The translations under genes were made by a program, and so were the position numbers. The notes beneath the pieces were generated by a model, which did no database searches, was not told the DNA's origin, and saw only the letters and a program-made list of their open reading frames with translations. From Cyrtodaria siliqua (Eukaryota; Mollusca; Bivalvia; Adapedonta; Hiatellidae), in contig JAWPHD010011192.1 in assembly GCA_037043455.1 (NCBI GenBank), forward strand, positions 1 to 64,000: DNA of 64,000 bases. Reading direction: 5' to 3'. The stretch's first letter is position 1, and each line of letters opens with the position of its first letter. This document shows, piece after piece, positions 1 through 15,700 of the stretch.

Positions 1-3000
1 GATAGATACAGTCATTACTTCAGGGAGATACCTTCATTACTTCAGGGAGATACAGTCTTTACTTCAGGGTGATACAGTCATTACTTCATGGAGATACAGT
101 CATTACTATAGGGAAATACAGTCTTTTCTTGTAGGGAGATACAGTCATTACTTCAGGGAGATACAGTCATTACTTCAGGGAGATACATTCATTACTTCAG
201 GGAGATACAGTTATTACTGCAGGGAGATACAGTCTTTACTTCATGGAGATACAGTCATTAATTCAGGGAGATACAGTCATTTCTTCAGGGAGATACAGTC
301 TTCACTTTAGGGAGATACAGTCATTACTTAGGGAAATACAGTCATTTACTTTAGGGAGAATACAGTCATACTTTAGGGATATACAGTCATTACTTCAGGG
401 AGATACAGTCATTACTTCAGGGAGATACAGTCTTTACTTCAGGGTGATACAGTCATTACTTCATGGAGATACAGTCATTACTTTAGGGAAATACAGTCTT
501 TTATTTAGGGAGATACAGTCATTACTTCAGGAAGATACAGTCATTACTTCAGGGAGATACATTCATTACTTCAGGGAGATACAGTTATTACTGCAGGGAG
601 ATACAGTCTTTACTTCATGGAGATACAGTCATTAATTCAGGGGAGATACAGTCATTACTTCAGGGAGATACAGTCTTCACTTAGGAGATACAGTCATTAC
701 TTCAGGAGATACAGTCTTCACTTTACGGAGATACAGTCATTACTTCAGGGAAATACAGTCTTCACTTTAGGGAGATACAGTCATTACTTTAGGGAGATAC
801 AGTCTTTACTTGAGGGAGATACAGTCATAACTTCATGGAGATACAGTCATTACTTTAGGGAAATACAGTCTTTACTTTAGGGAGATACAGTCATTACTTC
901 AGGGAGATACAGTCATTACTTCAGGGAGATACAGTCATTACTTTTATGGAGATACAGTCATTACTTCAGGAGATACAGTCATTACTTCATGGAGATACAG
1001 TCTTTTCTTCAGGGAAATACAGTCATTACTTGAGGGAGATACATTCATTACTTCAGGGAGATACAGTCTTTACTTCAGGGAGATACAGTCTTCACTTTAG
1101 GGAGATACAGTCATTACTTTAGATAGATACAGTCATTACTCAGGGAGATACAGTCATTACTTCATGGAGATACAGTCATTACTTTAGGGAGATACAGTCT
1201 TTACTTGAGGGAGATACAGTCATTACTTCAGGAGATACAGTCATTACTTTAGGGAGATACAGTCTTTACTTGAGGGAGATACAGTCATTACTTCATGGAG
1301 ATACAGTCATTACTTTAGGGAAATACAGTCTTTACTTTAGGGAGATACATTCATTACTTCAGGGAGATACATTCATTACTTCAGGGAGATACAGTCATTA
1401 CTCAGGGAGATACAGTCATTACTTCAGGGATATACAGTCTTTACTTCAGGGAGATACAGTCATTACTTCAGGGAGATACAGTCATTACTTCAGGGAGATA
1501 CAGTCTTTACTTCAGGGAGATACTGTCATTACTTCAGGGAGATACAGCCATTACATTCAGGGAGATATAGTCATTACTTTAGGGAGAATAGTCATTACTT
1601 CAGGGAGATACAGTCATTACTTTAGGGAGATACAGTCTTTATTTCTGGGAGATACAGTCATTACTTCAGGGAGATACAGTCATTACTTTAGCGAGATATA
1701 GTCTTTACTTCAGGGAGATACAGTCATTACTTTAGGAGAGATACAGCCATTACTTCAGGGAGATACAGTCATTCTTCAGGGAGATACACTCATTACTTTA
1801 GGGAGATACAGTCTTCATTTAGGGAGATAAATCATTACTTAAGGGATATACAGTCATTACTTCAGGGAGATACAGTCATACTTCTGGGAGATACAGTCAT
1901 TACTTTAGGGAGATACAGTCTTCATTTTAGGGAGAGTACAGTCATTACATCAGGGAGATACAGTCTTTACTTTAGGGAGTTACAGTCATTACTTTAGGGA
2001 GATACAGTCATTACTTGATGGAGATACAGTCTTTACTTCAGGGATATACAGTCTTTACTTTAGGGAGATACATTCTTTACTTGAGGGAGATACAGTCATT
2101 CTTTCAGGGAGATACAGTCATTACTTTAGGGAGATATACATTCTTTACTTTAGGGAGATACAGTCATTCTTTCAGGGAGATACAGTCATTACTTTAGGGA
2201 GATACAGTCATCACTTGAGGGAGATACAGCCATTACTTCAGGGAGATACAGCTATTACTTCAGGGAGATACATTCATTACTTCAGGGAGATACAGTCATT
2301 ACTTCAGGGAGATACAGTCTTTACTTCAGGGATATACAGTCTTTACTTTAGGGAGATATACATTCTTTACTTGAGGGAGATACAGTCATTCTTTCAGGGA
2401 GATACAGTCATTACTTTAGGGAGATATACATTCTGTACTTTAGGGAGATACAGTCATTCTTTCAGGGAGATACAGTCATTACTTTAGGGAGATACAGTCA
2501 TCACTTGAGGGAGATACAGCTATTACTTCAGGGAGATACATTCATTACTTCAGGGAGATACAGTCATTACTTCAGGGAGATACAGTCATTACTTCAGGGA
2601 GATAAAGTCTTTACTTTAGGGAGATACAGTCATTACTTCAGGGAGATACAGCCATTACTTCAGGGAGATACAGTCATTACTTCAGGGAGATACTGTCATC
2701 ATTCAGGGAGATACAGTCATTAATTCAGGGAGATACAGTCATTACTTCAGGGAGATACAGTCATTCCTTCAGGGAGATACAGTCATTACTTCAGGGAGAT
2801 ACAGTCTTTACTTCATGGAGATATAGTCATTAATTCAGGGAGATACAGTCATTACTTCAGGGAGATACAGTCTTCACTTTAGGGAGATACAGTCATTACT
2901 TCAGGGAGATACAGTCTTCACTTTACGGAGATACAGTCATTACTTCAGGGAGATACAGTCTTCACTTTAGGGAGATACAGTCATTACTTTAGGGAGATAC

Positions 3001-6000
3001 AGTCCTTACTTGAGGGAGATACAGTCATTACTTCATGGAGATACAGTCATTACTTTAGGGAAATACAGTCTTTACTTTAGGGAGATACAGTCATTACTTC
3101 AGGGAGATACAGTAATTACTTTAGGGAGATACAGCCATTACTTCAGGGAGATACAGTCATTACTTCAGGGAGATACAGTCATTACTTCAGGGAGATACAG
3201 TCATTACTTTTATGGAGATACAGTCATTACTTCAGGGAGATACAGTCATTACTTCAGGGAGATACAGTCTTTTCTTCAGGGAGATACAGTCATTACTTCA
3301 GGGAGATACATTCATTACTTCAGGGAGATACAGTCTTTACTTCAGGGAGATACAGTCTTCACTTTAGGGAGATACAGTCATTACTTTAGATAGATACAGT
3401 CATTACTTCAGGGAGATACCTTCATTACTTCAGGGAGATACAGTCATTACTTTAGGGAGATACAGTCTTCATTTTAGGGAGATACAGTCATTACATCAGG
3501 GAGATACAGTCTTTACTTTAGGGAGTTACAGTCATTACTTTAGGGAGATACAGTCATTACTTCATGGAGATACAGTCTTTACTTCAGGGATATACAGTCT
3601 TTACTTTAGGGAGATATACATTCTTTACTTGAGGGAGATACAGTCATTCTTTCAGGGAGATACAGTCATTACTTTAGGGAGATATACATTCTTTACTTTA
3701 GGGAGATACAGTCATTCTTTCAGGGAGATACAGTCATTACTTTAGGGAGATACAGTCATCACTTGAGGGAGATACAGCCATTACTTCAGGGAGATACAGC
3801 TATTACTTCAGGGAGATACATTCATTACTTCAGGGAGATACAGCCATTACTTCAGGGAGATACAGTCATTACTTCAGGGAGATACAGTCTTTACTTTAGG
3901 GAGATACAGTCATTACTTCAGGGAGATACAGCCATTACTTCAGGGAGATACAGTCATTACTTCAGGGAGATACTGTCATTACTTCAGGGAGATACAGTCA
4001 TTACTTCAGGGAGATACAGCCATTACTTCAGGGAGATACAGTCATTCCTTCAGGGAGATACAGTCATTACTTCAGGGAGATACAGTCTTTACTTCATGGA
4101 GATATAGTCATTAATTCAGGGAGATACAGTCATTACTTCAGGGAGATACAGTCTTCACTTTAGGGAGATACAGTCATTACTTCAGGGAGATACAGTCTTC
4201 ACTTTACGGAGATACAGTCATTACTTCAGGGAGATACAGTCTTCACTTTAGGGAGATACAGTCATTACTTTAGGGAGATACAGTCTTTACTTGAGGGAGA
4301 TACAGTCATTACTTCATGGAGATACAGTCATTACTTTAGGGAAATACAGTCTTTACTTCATGGAGATACAGTCATTACTTTAGGGAGATACAGTCTTTAC
4401 TTGAGGGAGATACAGTCATTACTTCAGGGAGATACAGTCATTACTTAAGGGAGATACAGTCTTTACTTGAGGGAGATACAGTCATTACTTCATGGAGATA
4501 CAGTCATTACTTTAGCGAAATACAGTCTTTACTTTAGGGAGATACATTCATTACTTCAGGGAGATACATTCATTACTTCAGGGAGATACAGTCATTACTT
4601 CAGGGAGATACAGTCATTACTTCAGGGATATACAGTCTTTACTTCAGGGAGATACAGTCATTACTTCAGGGAGATACAGTCATTACTTCAGGGAGATACA
4701 GTCTTTACTTCAGGGAGATACTGTCATTACTTCAGGGAGATACAGCCATTACTTCAGGGAGATATAGTCATTACTTTAGGGAGATATAGTCATTACTTCA
4801 GGGAGATACAGTCATTACTTTAGGGAGATACAGTCTTTATTTCTGGGAGATACAGTCATTACTTCAGGGAGATACAGTCATTACTTTAGCGAGATATAGT
4901 CTTTACTTCAGGGAGATACAGTCATTACTTTAGGGAGATACAGCCATTACTTCAGGGAGATACAGTCATTACTTCAGGGAGATACACTCACTACTTTAGG
5001 GAGATACAGTCTTCATTTTAGGGAGATAAATCATTACTTAAGGGATATACAGTCATTACTTCAGGGAGATACAGTCATTACTTCTGGGAGATACAGTCAT
5101 TACTTTAGGGAGATACAGTCTTCATTTTAGGGAGATACAGTCATTACATCAGGGAGATACAGTCTTTACTTTAGGGAGTTACAGTCATTACTTTAGGGAG
5201 ATACAGTCATTACTTCATGGAGATACAGTCTTTACTTCAGGGATATACAGTCTTTACTTTAGGGAGATATACATTCTTTACTTGAGGGAGATACAGTCAT
5301 TCTTTCAGGGAGATACAGTCATTACTTTAGGGAGATATACATTCTTTACTTTAGGGAGATACAGTCATTCTTTCAGGGAGATACAGTCATTACTTTAGGG
5401 AGATACAGTCATCACTTGAGGGAGATACAGCCATTACTTCAGAGAGATACAGCTATTACTTCAGGGATATACATTCATTACTTCAGGGAGATACAGTCAT
5501 TACTTCAGGGAGATACAGTCTTTACTTCAGGGAGATACAGTCATTACTTCAGGGAGATACAGCCATTACTTCAGGGAGATACAGTCATTACTTCAGGGAG
5601 ATACTGTCATTACTTCAGGGAGATACAGTCATTACTTCAGGGAGATACAGCCATTACTTCAGGGAGATACAGTCATTCCTTCAGGGAGATACAGTCATTA
5701 CTTCAGGGAGATACAGTCTTTACTTCATGGAGATATAGTCATTAATTCAGGGAGATACAGTCATTACTTCAGGGAGATACAGTCTTCACTTTAGGGAGAT
5801 ACAGCCATTACTTCAGGGAGATACAGTCTTCACTTTACGGAGATACAGTCATTACTTCAGGGAGATACAGTCATTACTTCAGGGAGATACATTCATTACT
5901 TCAGGGAGATACAGTTATTACTGCAGGGAGATACAGTCTTTACTTCATGGAGATACAGTCATTAATTCAGGGAGATACAGTCATTACTTCAGGGAGATAC

Positions 6001-7979
6001 AGTCTTCACTTTAGGGAGATACAGTCATTACTTTAGGGAAATACAGTCTTTACTTTAGGGAGATACAGTCATTACTTTAGGGATATACAGTCATTACTTC
6101 AGGGAGATACAGTCATTACTTCAGGGAGATACAGTCTTTACTTCAGGGTGATACAGTCATTACTTCATGGAGATACAGTCATTACTTTAGGGAAATACAG
6201 TCTTTTCTTTAGGGAGATACAGTCATTACTTCAGGAAGATACAGTCATTACTTCAGGGAGATACATTCATTACTTCAGGGAGATACAGTTATTACTGCAG
6301 GGAGATACAGTCTTTACTTCATGGAGATACAGTCATTAATTCAGGGAGATACAGTAATTACTTCAGGGAGATACAGTCTTCACTTTAGGGAGATACTGTC
6401 ATTACTTCAGGGAGATACAGTCTTCACTTTACGGAGATACAGTCATTACTTCAGGGAGATACAGTCTTCACTTTAGGGAGATACAGTCATTACTTTAGGG
6501 AGATACAGTCTTTACTTGAGGGAGATACAGTCATAACTTCATGGAGATACAGTCATTACTTTAGGGAAATACAGTCTTTACTTTAGGGAGATACAGTCAT
6601 TACTTCAGGGAGATACAGTCATTACTTCAGGGAGATACAGTCATTACTTTTATGGAGATACAGTCATTACTTCAGGGAGATACAGTCATTACTTCATGGA
6701 GATACAGTCTTTTCTTCAGGGAAATACAGTCATTACTTGAGGGAGATACATTCATTACTTCAGGGAGATACAGTCTTTACTTCAGGGAGATACAGTCTTC
6801 ACTTTAGGGAGATACAGTCATTACTTTAGATAGATACAGTCATTACTTCAGGGAGATACAGTCATTACTTCATGGAGATACAGTCATTACTTTAGGGAGA
6901 TACAGTCTTTACTTGAGGGAGATACAGTCATTACTTCAGGGAGATACAGTCATTACTTTAGGGAGATACAGTCTTTACTTGAGGGAGATACAGTCATTAC
7001 TTCATGGAGATACAGTCATTACTTTAGGGAAATACAGTCTTTACTTTAGGGAGATACATTCATTACTTCAGGGAGATACATTCATTACTTCAGGGAGATA
7101 CAGTCATTACTTCAGGGAGATACAGTCATTACTTCAGGGATATACAGTCTTTACTTCAGGGAGATACAGTCATTACTTCAGGGAGATACAGTCATTACTT
7201 CAGGGAGATACAGTCTTTACTTCAGGGAGATACTGTCATTACTTCAGGGAGATACAGCCATTACTTCAGGGAGATATAGTCATTACTTTAGGGAGATATA
7301 GTCATTACTTCAGGGAGATACAGTCATTACTTTAGGGAGATACAGTCTTTATTTCTGGGAGATACAGTCATTACTTCAGGGAGATACAGTCATTACTTTA
7401 GCGAGATATAGTCTTTACTTCAGGGAGATACAGTCATTACTTTAGGGAGATACAGGCATTACTTCAGGGAGATACAGTCATTACTTCAGGGAGATACACT
7501 CATTACTTTAGGGAGATACAGTCTTCATTTTAGGGAGATAAATCATTACTTAAGGGATATACAGTCATTACTTCAGGGAGATACAGTCATTACTTCTGGG
7601 AGATACAGTCATTACTTTAGGGAGATACAGTCTTCATTTTAGGGGGATACAGTCATTACATCAGGGAGATACAGTCTTTACTTTAGGGAGTTACAGTCAT
7701 TACTTTAGGGAGATACAGTCATTTCTTCATGGAGATACAGTCTTTACTTCAGGGATATACAGTCTTTACTTTAGGGAGATATACATTCTTTACTTGAGGG
7801 AGATACAGTCATTCTTTCAGGGAGATACAGTCATTACTTTAGGGAGATATACATTCTTTACTTTAGGGAGATACAGTCATTCTTTCAGGGAGATACAGTC
7901 ATTACTTTAGGGAGATACAGTCATCACTTGAGGGAGATACAGCCATTACTTCAGGGAGATACAGCTATTACTTCAGGGA

Positions 7980-10900
7980 GATACATTCATTACTTCAGGG
8001 AGATACAGTCATTACTTCAGGGAGATACAGTCATTACTTCAGGGAGATACAGTCTTTACTTTAGGGAGATACAGTCATTACTTCAGGGAGATACAGCCAT
8101 TACTTCAGGGAGATACAGTCATTACTTCAGGGAGATACTGTCATTACTTCAGGGAGATACAGTCATTACTTCAGGGAGATACAGCCATTACTTCAGGGAG
8201 ATACAGTCATTCCTTCAGGGAGATACAGTCATTACTTCAGGGAGATACAGTCTTTACTTCATGGAGATATAGTCATTAATTCAGGGAGATACAGTCATTA
8301 CTTCAGGGAGATACAGTCTTCACTTTAGGGAGATACAGTCATTACTTCAGGGAGATACAGTCTTCACTTTACGGAGATACAGTCATTACTTTAGGGAAAT
8401 ACAGTCTTTTCTTTAGGGAGATACAGTCATTACTTCAGGAAGATACAGTCATTACTTCAGGGAGATACATTCATTACTTCAGGGAGATACAGTTATTACT
8501 GCAGGGAGATACAGTCTTTACTTCATGGAGATACAGTCATTAATTCAGGGAGATACAGTCATTACTTCAGGGAGATACAGTCTTCACTTTAGGGAGATAC
8601 AGTCATTACTTCAGGGAGATACAGTCTTCACTTTACGGAGATACAGTCATTACTTCAGGGAGATACAGTCTTCACTTTAGGGAGATACAGTCATTACTTT
8701 AGGGAGATACAGTCTTTACTTGAGGGAGATACAGTCATAACTTCATGGAGATACAGTCATTACTTTAGGGAAATACAGTCTTTACTTTAGGGAGATACAG
8801 TCATTACTTCAGGGAGATACAGTCATTACTTCAGGGAGATACAGTCATTACTTTTATGGAGATACAGTCATTACTTCAGGGAGATACAGTCATTACTTCA
8901 TGGAGATACAGTCTTTTCTTCAGGGAAATACAGTCATTACTTGAGGGAGATACATTCATTACTTCAGGGAGATACAGTCTTTACTTCAGGGAGATACAGT
9001 CTTCACTTTAGGGAGATACAGTCATTACTTTAGATAGATATAGTCATTACTTCAGGGAGATACAGTCATTACTTCATAGAGATACAGTCATTACTTTAGG
9101 GAGATACAGTCTTTACTTGAGGGAGATACAGTCATTACTTCAGGGAGATACAGTCATTACTTTAGGGAGATACAGTCTTTACTTGAGGGAGATACAGTCA
9201 TTACTTCATGGAGATACATTCATTACTTCAGGGAGATACAGTCATTACTTCAGGGAGATACAGTCATTACTTCAGGGAGATACAGTCTTTACTTCAGGGA
9301 GATACTGTCATTACTTCAGGGAGATACAGCCATTACTTCAGGGAGATATAGTCATTACTTTAGGGAGATATAGTCATTACTTCAGGGAGATACAGTCATT
9401 ACTTTAGGGAGATACAGTCTTTATTTCTGGGAGATACAGTCATTACTTCAGGGAGATACAGTCATTACTTTAGCGAGATATAGTCTTTACTTCAGGGAGA
9501 TACAGTCATTACTTTAGGGAGATACAGCCATTACTTCAGGGAGATACAGTCATTACTTCAGGGAGATACACTCATTACTTTAGGGAGATACAGTCTTCAT
9601 TTTAGGGAGATAAATCATTACTTAAGGGATATACAGTCATTACTTCAGGGAGATACAGTCATTACTTCTGGGAGATACAGTCATTACTTTAGGGAGATAC
9701 AGTCTTCATTTTATGGAGATACAGTCATTACATCAGGGAGATACAGTCTTTACTTTAGGGAGTTACAGTCATTACTTTAGGGAGATACAGTCATTTCTTC
9801 ATGGAGATACAGTCTTTACTTCAGGGATATACAGTCTTTACTTTAGGGAGATATACATTCTTTACTTGAGGGAGATACAGTCATTCTTTCAGGGAGATAC
9901 AGTCATTACTTTAGGGAGATATACATTCTTTACTTTAGGGAGATACAGTCATTCTTTCAGGGAGATACAGTCATTACTTTAGTGAGATACAGTCATCACT
10001 TGAGGGAGATACAGCCATTACTTCAGGGAGATACAGCTATTACTTCAGGGAGATACATTCATTACTTCAGGGAGATACAGTCATTACTTCAGGGAGATAC
10101 AGTCATTACTTCAGGGAGATACAGTCTTTACTTTAGGGAGATACAGTCATTACTTCAGGGAGATACAGCCATTACTTCAGAGAGATACAGTCATTACTTC
10201 AGGGAGATACTGTCATTACTTCAGGGAGATACAGTCATTACTTCAGGGAGATACAGCCATTACTTCAGGGAGATACAGTCATTCCTTCAGGGAGATACAG
10301 TCATTACTTCAGGGAGATACAGTCTTTACTTCATGGAGATATAGTCATTAATTCAGGGAGATACAGTCATTACTTCAGGGAGATACAGTCTTCACTTTAG
10401 GGAGATACAGTCATTACTTCAGGGAGATACAGTCTTCACTTTACGGAGATACAGTCATTACTTCAGGGAGATACAGTCTTCACTTTAGGGAGATACAGTC
10501 ATTACTTTAGGGAGATACAGTCTTTACTTGAGGGAGATACAGTCATTACTTCATGGAGATACAGTCATTACTTTAGGGAAATACAGTCTTTACTTCATGG
10601 AGATACAGTCATTACTTTAGGGAGATACAGTCTTTACTTGAGGGAGATACAGTCATTACTTCAGGGAGATACAGTCATTACTTTAGGGAGATACAGTCTT
10701 TACTTGAGGGAGATACAGTCATTACTTCATGGAGATACAGTCATTACTTTAGGGAAATACAGTCTTTACTTTAGGGAGATACATTCATTACTTCAGGGAG
10801 ATACATTCATTACTTCAGGGAGATACAGTCATTACTTCAGGGAGATACAGTCATTACTTCAGGGATATACAGTCTTTACTTCAGGGAGATACAGTCATTA

Positions 10901-12780
10901 CTTCAGGGAGATACAGTCATTACTTCAGGGAGATACAGTCTTTACTTCAGGGAGATACTGTCATTACTTCAGGGAGATACAGCCATTAATTCAGGGAGAT
11001 ATAGTCATTACTTTAGGGAGATATAGTCATTACTTCAGGGAGATACAGTCATTACTTTAGGGAGATACAGTCTTTATTTCTGGGAGATACAGTCATTACT
11101 TCAGGGAGATACAGTCATTACTTTAGCGAGATATAGTCTTTACTTCAGGGAGATACAGTCATTACTTTAGGGAGATACAGCCATTACTTCAGGGAGATAC
11201 AGTCATTACTTCAGGGAGATACACTCACTACTTTAGGGAGATACAGTCTTCATTTTAGGGAGATAAATCATTACTTAAGGGATATACAGTCATTACTTCA
11301 GGGAGATACAGTCATTACTTCTGGGAGATACAGTCATTACTTTAGGGAGATACAGTCTTCATTTTAGGGAGATACAGTCATTACATCAGGGAGATACAGT
11401 CTTTACTTTAGGGAGTTACAGTCATTACTTTAGGGAGATACAGTCATTACTTCATGGAGATACAGTCTTTACTTCAGGGATATACAGTCTTTACTTTAGG
11501 GAGATATACATTCTTTACTTGAGGGAGATACAGTCATTCTTTCAGGGAGATACAGTCATTACTTTAGGGAGATATACATTCTTTACTTTAGGGAGATACA
11601 GTCATTCTTTCAGGGAGATACAGTCATTACTTTAGGGAGATACAGTCATCACTTGAGGGAGATACAGCCATTACTTCAGGGAGATACAGCTATTACTTCA
11701 GGGAGATACATTCATTACTTCAGGGAGATACAGTCATTACTTCAGGGAGATACAGTCTTTACTTCAGGGAGATACAGTCATTACTTCAGGGAGATACAGC
11801 CATTACTTCAGGGAGATACAGTCATTACTTCAGGGAGATACTGTCATTACTTCAGGGAGATACAGTCATTACTTCAGGGAGATACAGCCATTACTTCAGG
11901 GAGATACAGTCATTCCTTCAGGGAGATACAGTCATTAATTCAGGGAGATACAGTCTTTACTTCATGGAGATATAGTCATTAATTCAGGGAGATACAGTCA
12001 TTACTTCAGGGAGATACAGTCTTCACTTTAGGGAGATACAGCCATTACTTCAGGGAGATACAGTCTTCACTTTACGGAGATACAGTCATTACTTCAGGGA
12101 GATACAGTCTTCACTTTAGGGAGATACAGTCATTACTTTAGGGAGATACAGTCTTTACTTGAGGAGATACAGTCATTACTTCATGGAGATACAGTCATTA
12201 CTTTAGGGAAATACAGTCTTTACTTTAGGGAGATACAGTCATTACTTCAGGGAGATACAGTAATTACTTTAGGGAGATACAGCCATTACTTCAGGGAGAT
12301 ACAGTCATTACTTCAGGGAGATACAGTAATTACTTCAGGCAGATACAGTCATTACTTTTATGGAGATACAGTCATTACTTCAGGGAGATACAGTCATTAC
12401 TTCAGGGAGATACAGTAATTTCTTCAGGGAGATACAGTCATTACTTCAGGGAGATACATTCATTACTTCAGGGAGATACAGTCTTTACTTCAAGGAGATA
12501 CAGTCTTCACTTTAGGGAGATACAGTCATTACTTTAGATAGATACAGTCATTACTTCAGGGAGAAACAGTCATTACTTCATGGAGATACAGTCATTACTT
12601 TAGGGAGATACAGTCTTTACTTGAGGGAGATACAGTCATTACTTCAGGGAGATACAGTCATTACTTTAGGGAGATACAGTCTTTACTTGAGGGAGATACA
12701 GTCATTACTTCATGGATATACAGTCATTACTTTAGGGAAATACAGTTTTACTTCAGGGAGATACATTCATTACTTCAGGG
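7980..12780 (+). repeat. Higher-order satellite block, copy 1 (~4.8 kb)
   Basis: This block of the 22-bp array recurs immediately downstream. Landmark monomer strings at 8,090, 8,368, 9,032 and 9,117 reappear 4,802 bp later. Landmarks at 10,000, 10,638, 11,653 and 12,621 reappear exactly 4,890 bp later. Between these zones the offset changes by +154 and then -66 bp, that is 7 and 3 whole monomers. Boundaries are approximate because flanking monomers are themselves similar. Confidence 0.85.
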
Positions 12781-15700
12781 AGATACATTCATTACTTCAG
12801 GGAGATACAGTCATTACTTCAGGGAGATACAGTCATTACTTCAGGGAGATACAGTCTTTACTTTAGGGAGATACAATCATTACTTCAGGGAGATACAGCC
12901 ATTACTTCAGGGAGATACAGTCATTACTTCAGGGAGATACTGTCATTACTTCAGGGAGATACAGTCATTACTTCAGGGAGATACAGCCATTACTTCAGGG
13001 AGATACAGTCATTCCTTCAGGGAGATACAGTCATTACTTCAGGGAGATACAGTCTTTACTTCATGGAGATATAGTCATTAATTCAGGGAGATACAGTCAT
13101 TACTTCAGGGAGATACAGTCTTCACTTTAGGGAGATACAGTCATTACTTCAGGGAGATACAGTCTTCACTTTACGGAGATACAGTCATTACTTTAGGGAA
13201 ATACAGTCTTTTCTTTAGGGAGATACAGTCATTACTTCAGGAAGATACAGTCATTACTTCAGGGAGATACATTCATTACTTCAGGGAGATACAGTTATTA
13301 CTGCAGGGAGATACAGTCTTTACTTCATGGAGATACAGTCATTAATTCAGGGAGATACAGTCATTACTTCAGGGAGATACAGTCTTCACTTTAGGGAGAT
13401 ACAGTCATTACTTCAGGGAGATACAGTCTTCACTTTACGGAGATACAGTCATTACTTCAGGGAGATACAGTCTTCACTTTAGGGAGATACAGTCATTACT
13501 TTAGGGAGATACAGTCTTTACTTGAGGGAGATACAGTCATAACTTCATGGAGATACAGTCATTACTTTAGGGAAATACAGTCTTTACTTTAGGGAGATAC
13601 AGTCATTACTTCAGGGAGATACAGTCATTACTTCAGGGAGATACAGTCATTACTTTTATGGAGATACAGTCATTACTTCAGGGAGATACAGTCATTACTT
13701 CATGGAGATACAGTCTTTTCTTCAGGGAAATACAGTCATTACTTGAGGGAGATACATTCATTACTTCAGGGAGATACAGTCTTTACTTCAGGGAGATACA
13801 GTCTTCACTTTAGGGAGATACAGTCATTACTTTAGATAGATACAGTCATTACTTCAGGGAGATACAGTCATTACTTCATGGAGATACAGTCATTACTTTA
13901 GGGAGATACAGTCTTTACTTGAGGGAGATACAGTCATTACTTCAGGGAGATACAGTCATTACTTTAGGGAGATACAGTCTTTACTTGAGGGAGATACAGT
14001 CATTACTTCATGGAGATACAGTCATTACTTTAGGGAAATACAGTCTTTACTTTAGGGAGATACATTCATTACTTCAGGGAGATACATTCATTACTTCAGG
14101 GAGATACATTCATTACTTCAGGGAGATACAGTCATTACTTCAGGGAGATACAGTCATTACTTCAGGGATATACAGTCTTTACTTCAGGGAGATACAGTCA
14201 TTACTTCAGGGAGATACAGTCATTACTTCAGGGAGATACAGTCTTTACTTCAGGGAGATACTGTCATTACTTCAGGGAGATACAGCCATTACTTCAGGGA
14301 GATATAGTCATTACTTTAGGGAGATATAGTCATTACTTCAGGGAGATACAGTCATTACTTTAGGGAGATACAGTCTTTATTTCTGGGAGATACATTCATT
14401 ACTTCAGGGAGATACAGTCATTACTTTAGCGAGATATAGTCTTTACTTCAGGGAGATACAGTCATTACTTTAGGGAGATACAGCCATTACTTCAGGGAGA
14501 TACAGTCATTACTTCAGGGAGATACACTCATTACTTTAGGGAGATACAGTCTTCATTTTAGGGAGATAAATCATTACTTAAGGGATATACAGTCATTACT
14601 TCAGGGAGATACAGTCATTACTTCTGGGAGATACAGTCATTACTTTAGGGAGATACAGTCTTCATTTTAGGGAGATACAGTCATTTCTTCATGGAGATAC
14701 AGTCTTTACTTCAGGGATATACAGTCTTTACTTTAGGGAGATATACATTCTTTACTTGAGGGAGATACAGTCATTCTTTCAGGGAGATACAGTCATTACT
14801 TTAGGGAGATATACATTCTTTACTTTAGGGAGATACAGTCATTCTTTCAGGGAGATACAGTCATTACTTTAGGGAGATACAGTCATCACTTGAGGGAGAT
14901 ACAGCCATTACTTCAGGGAGATACAGCTATTACTTCAGGGAGATACATTCATTACTTCAGGGAGATACAGTCATTACTTCAGGGAGATACAGTCATTACT
15001 TCAGGGAGATACAGTCTTTACTTTAGGGAGATACAGTCATTACTTCAGGGAGATACAGCCATTACTTCAGGGAGATACAGTCATTACTTCAGGGAGATAC
15101 TGTCATTACTTCAGGGAGATACAGTCATTACTTCAGGGAGATACAGCCATTACTTCAGGGAGATACAGTCATTCCTTCAGGGAGATACAGTCATTACTTC
15201 AGGGAGATACAGTCTTTACTTCATGGAGATATAGTCATTAATTCAGGGAGATACAGTCATTACTTCAGGGAGATACAGTCTTCACTTTAGGGAGATACAG
15301 TCATTACTTCAGGGAGATACAGTCTTCACTTTACGGAGATACAGTCATTACTTCAGGGAGATACAGTCTTCACTTTAGGGAGATACAGTCATTACTTTAG
15401 GGAGATACAGTCTTTACTTGAGGGAGATACAGTCATTACTTCATGGAGATACAGTCATTACTTTAGGGAAATACAGTCTTTACTTCATGGAGATACAGTC
15501 ATTACTTTAGGGAGATACAGTCTTTACTTGAGGGAGATACAGTCATTACTTCAGGGAGATACAGTCATTACTTTAGGGAGATACAGTCTTTACTTGAGGA
15601 AGATACAGTCATTACTTCATGGAGATACAGTCATTACTTTAGGGAAATACAGTCTTTACTTTAGGGAGATACATTCATTACTTCAGGGAGATACATTCAT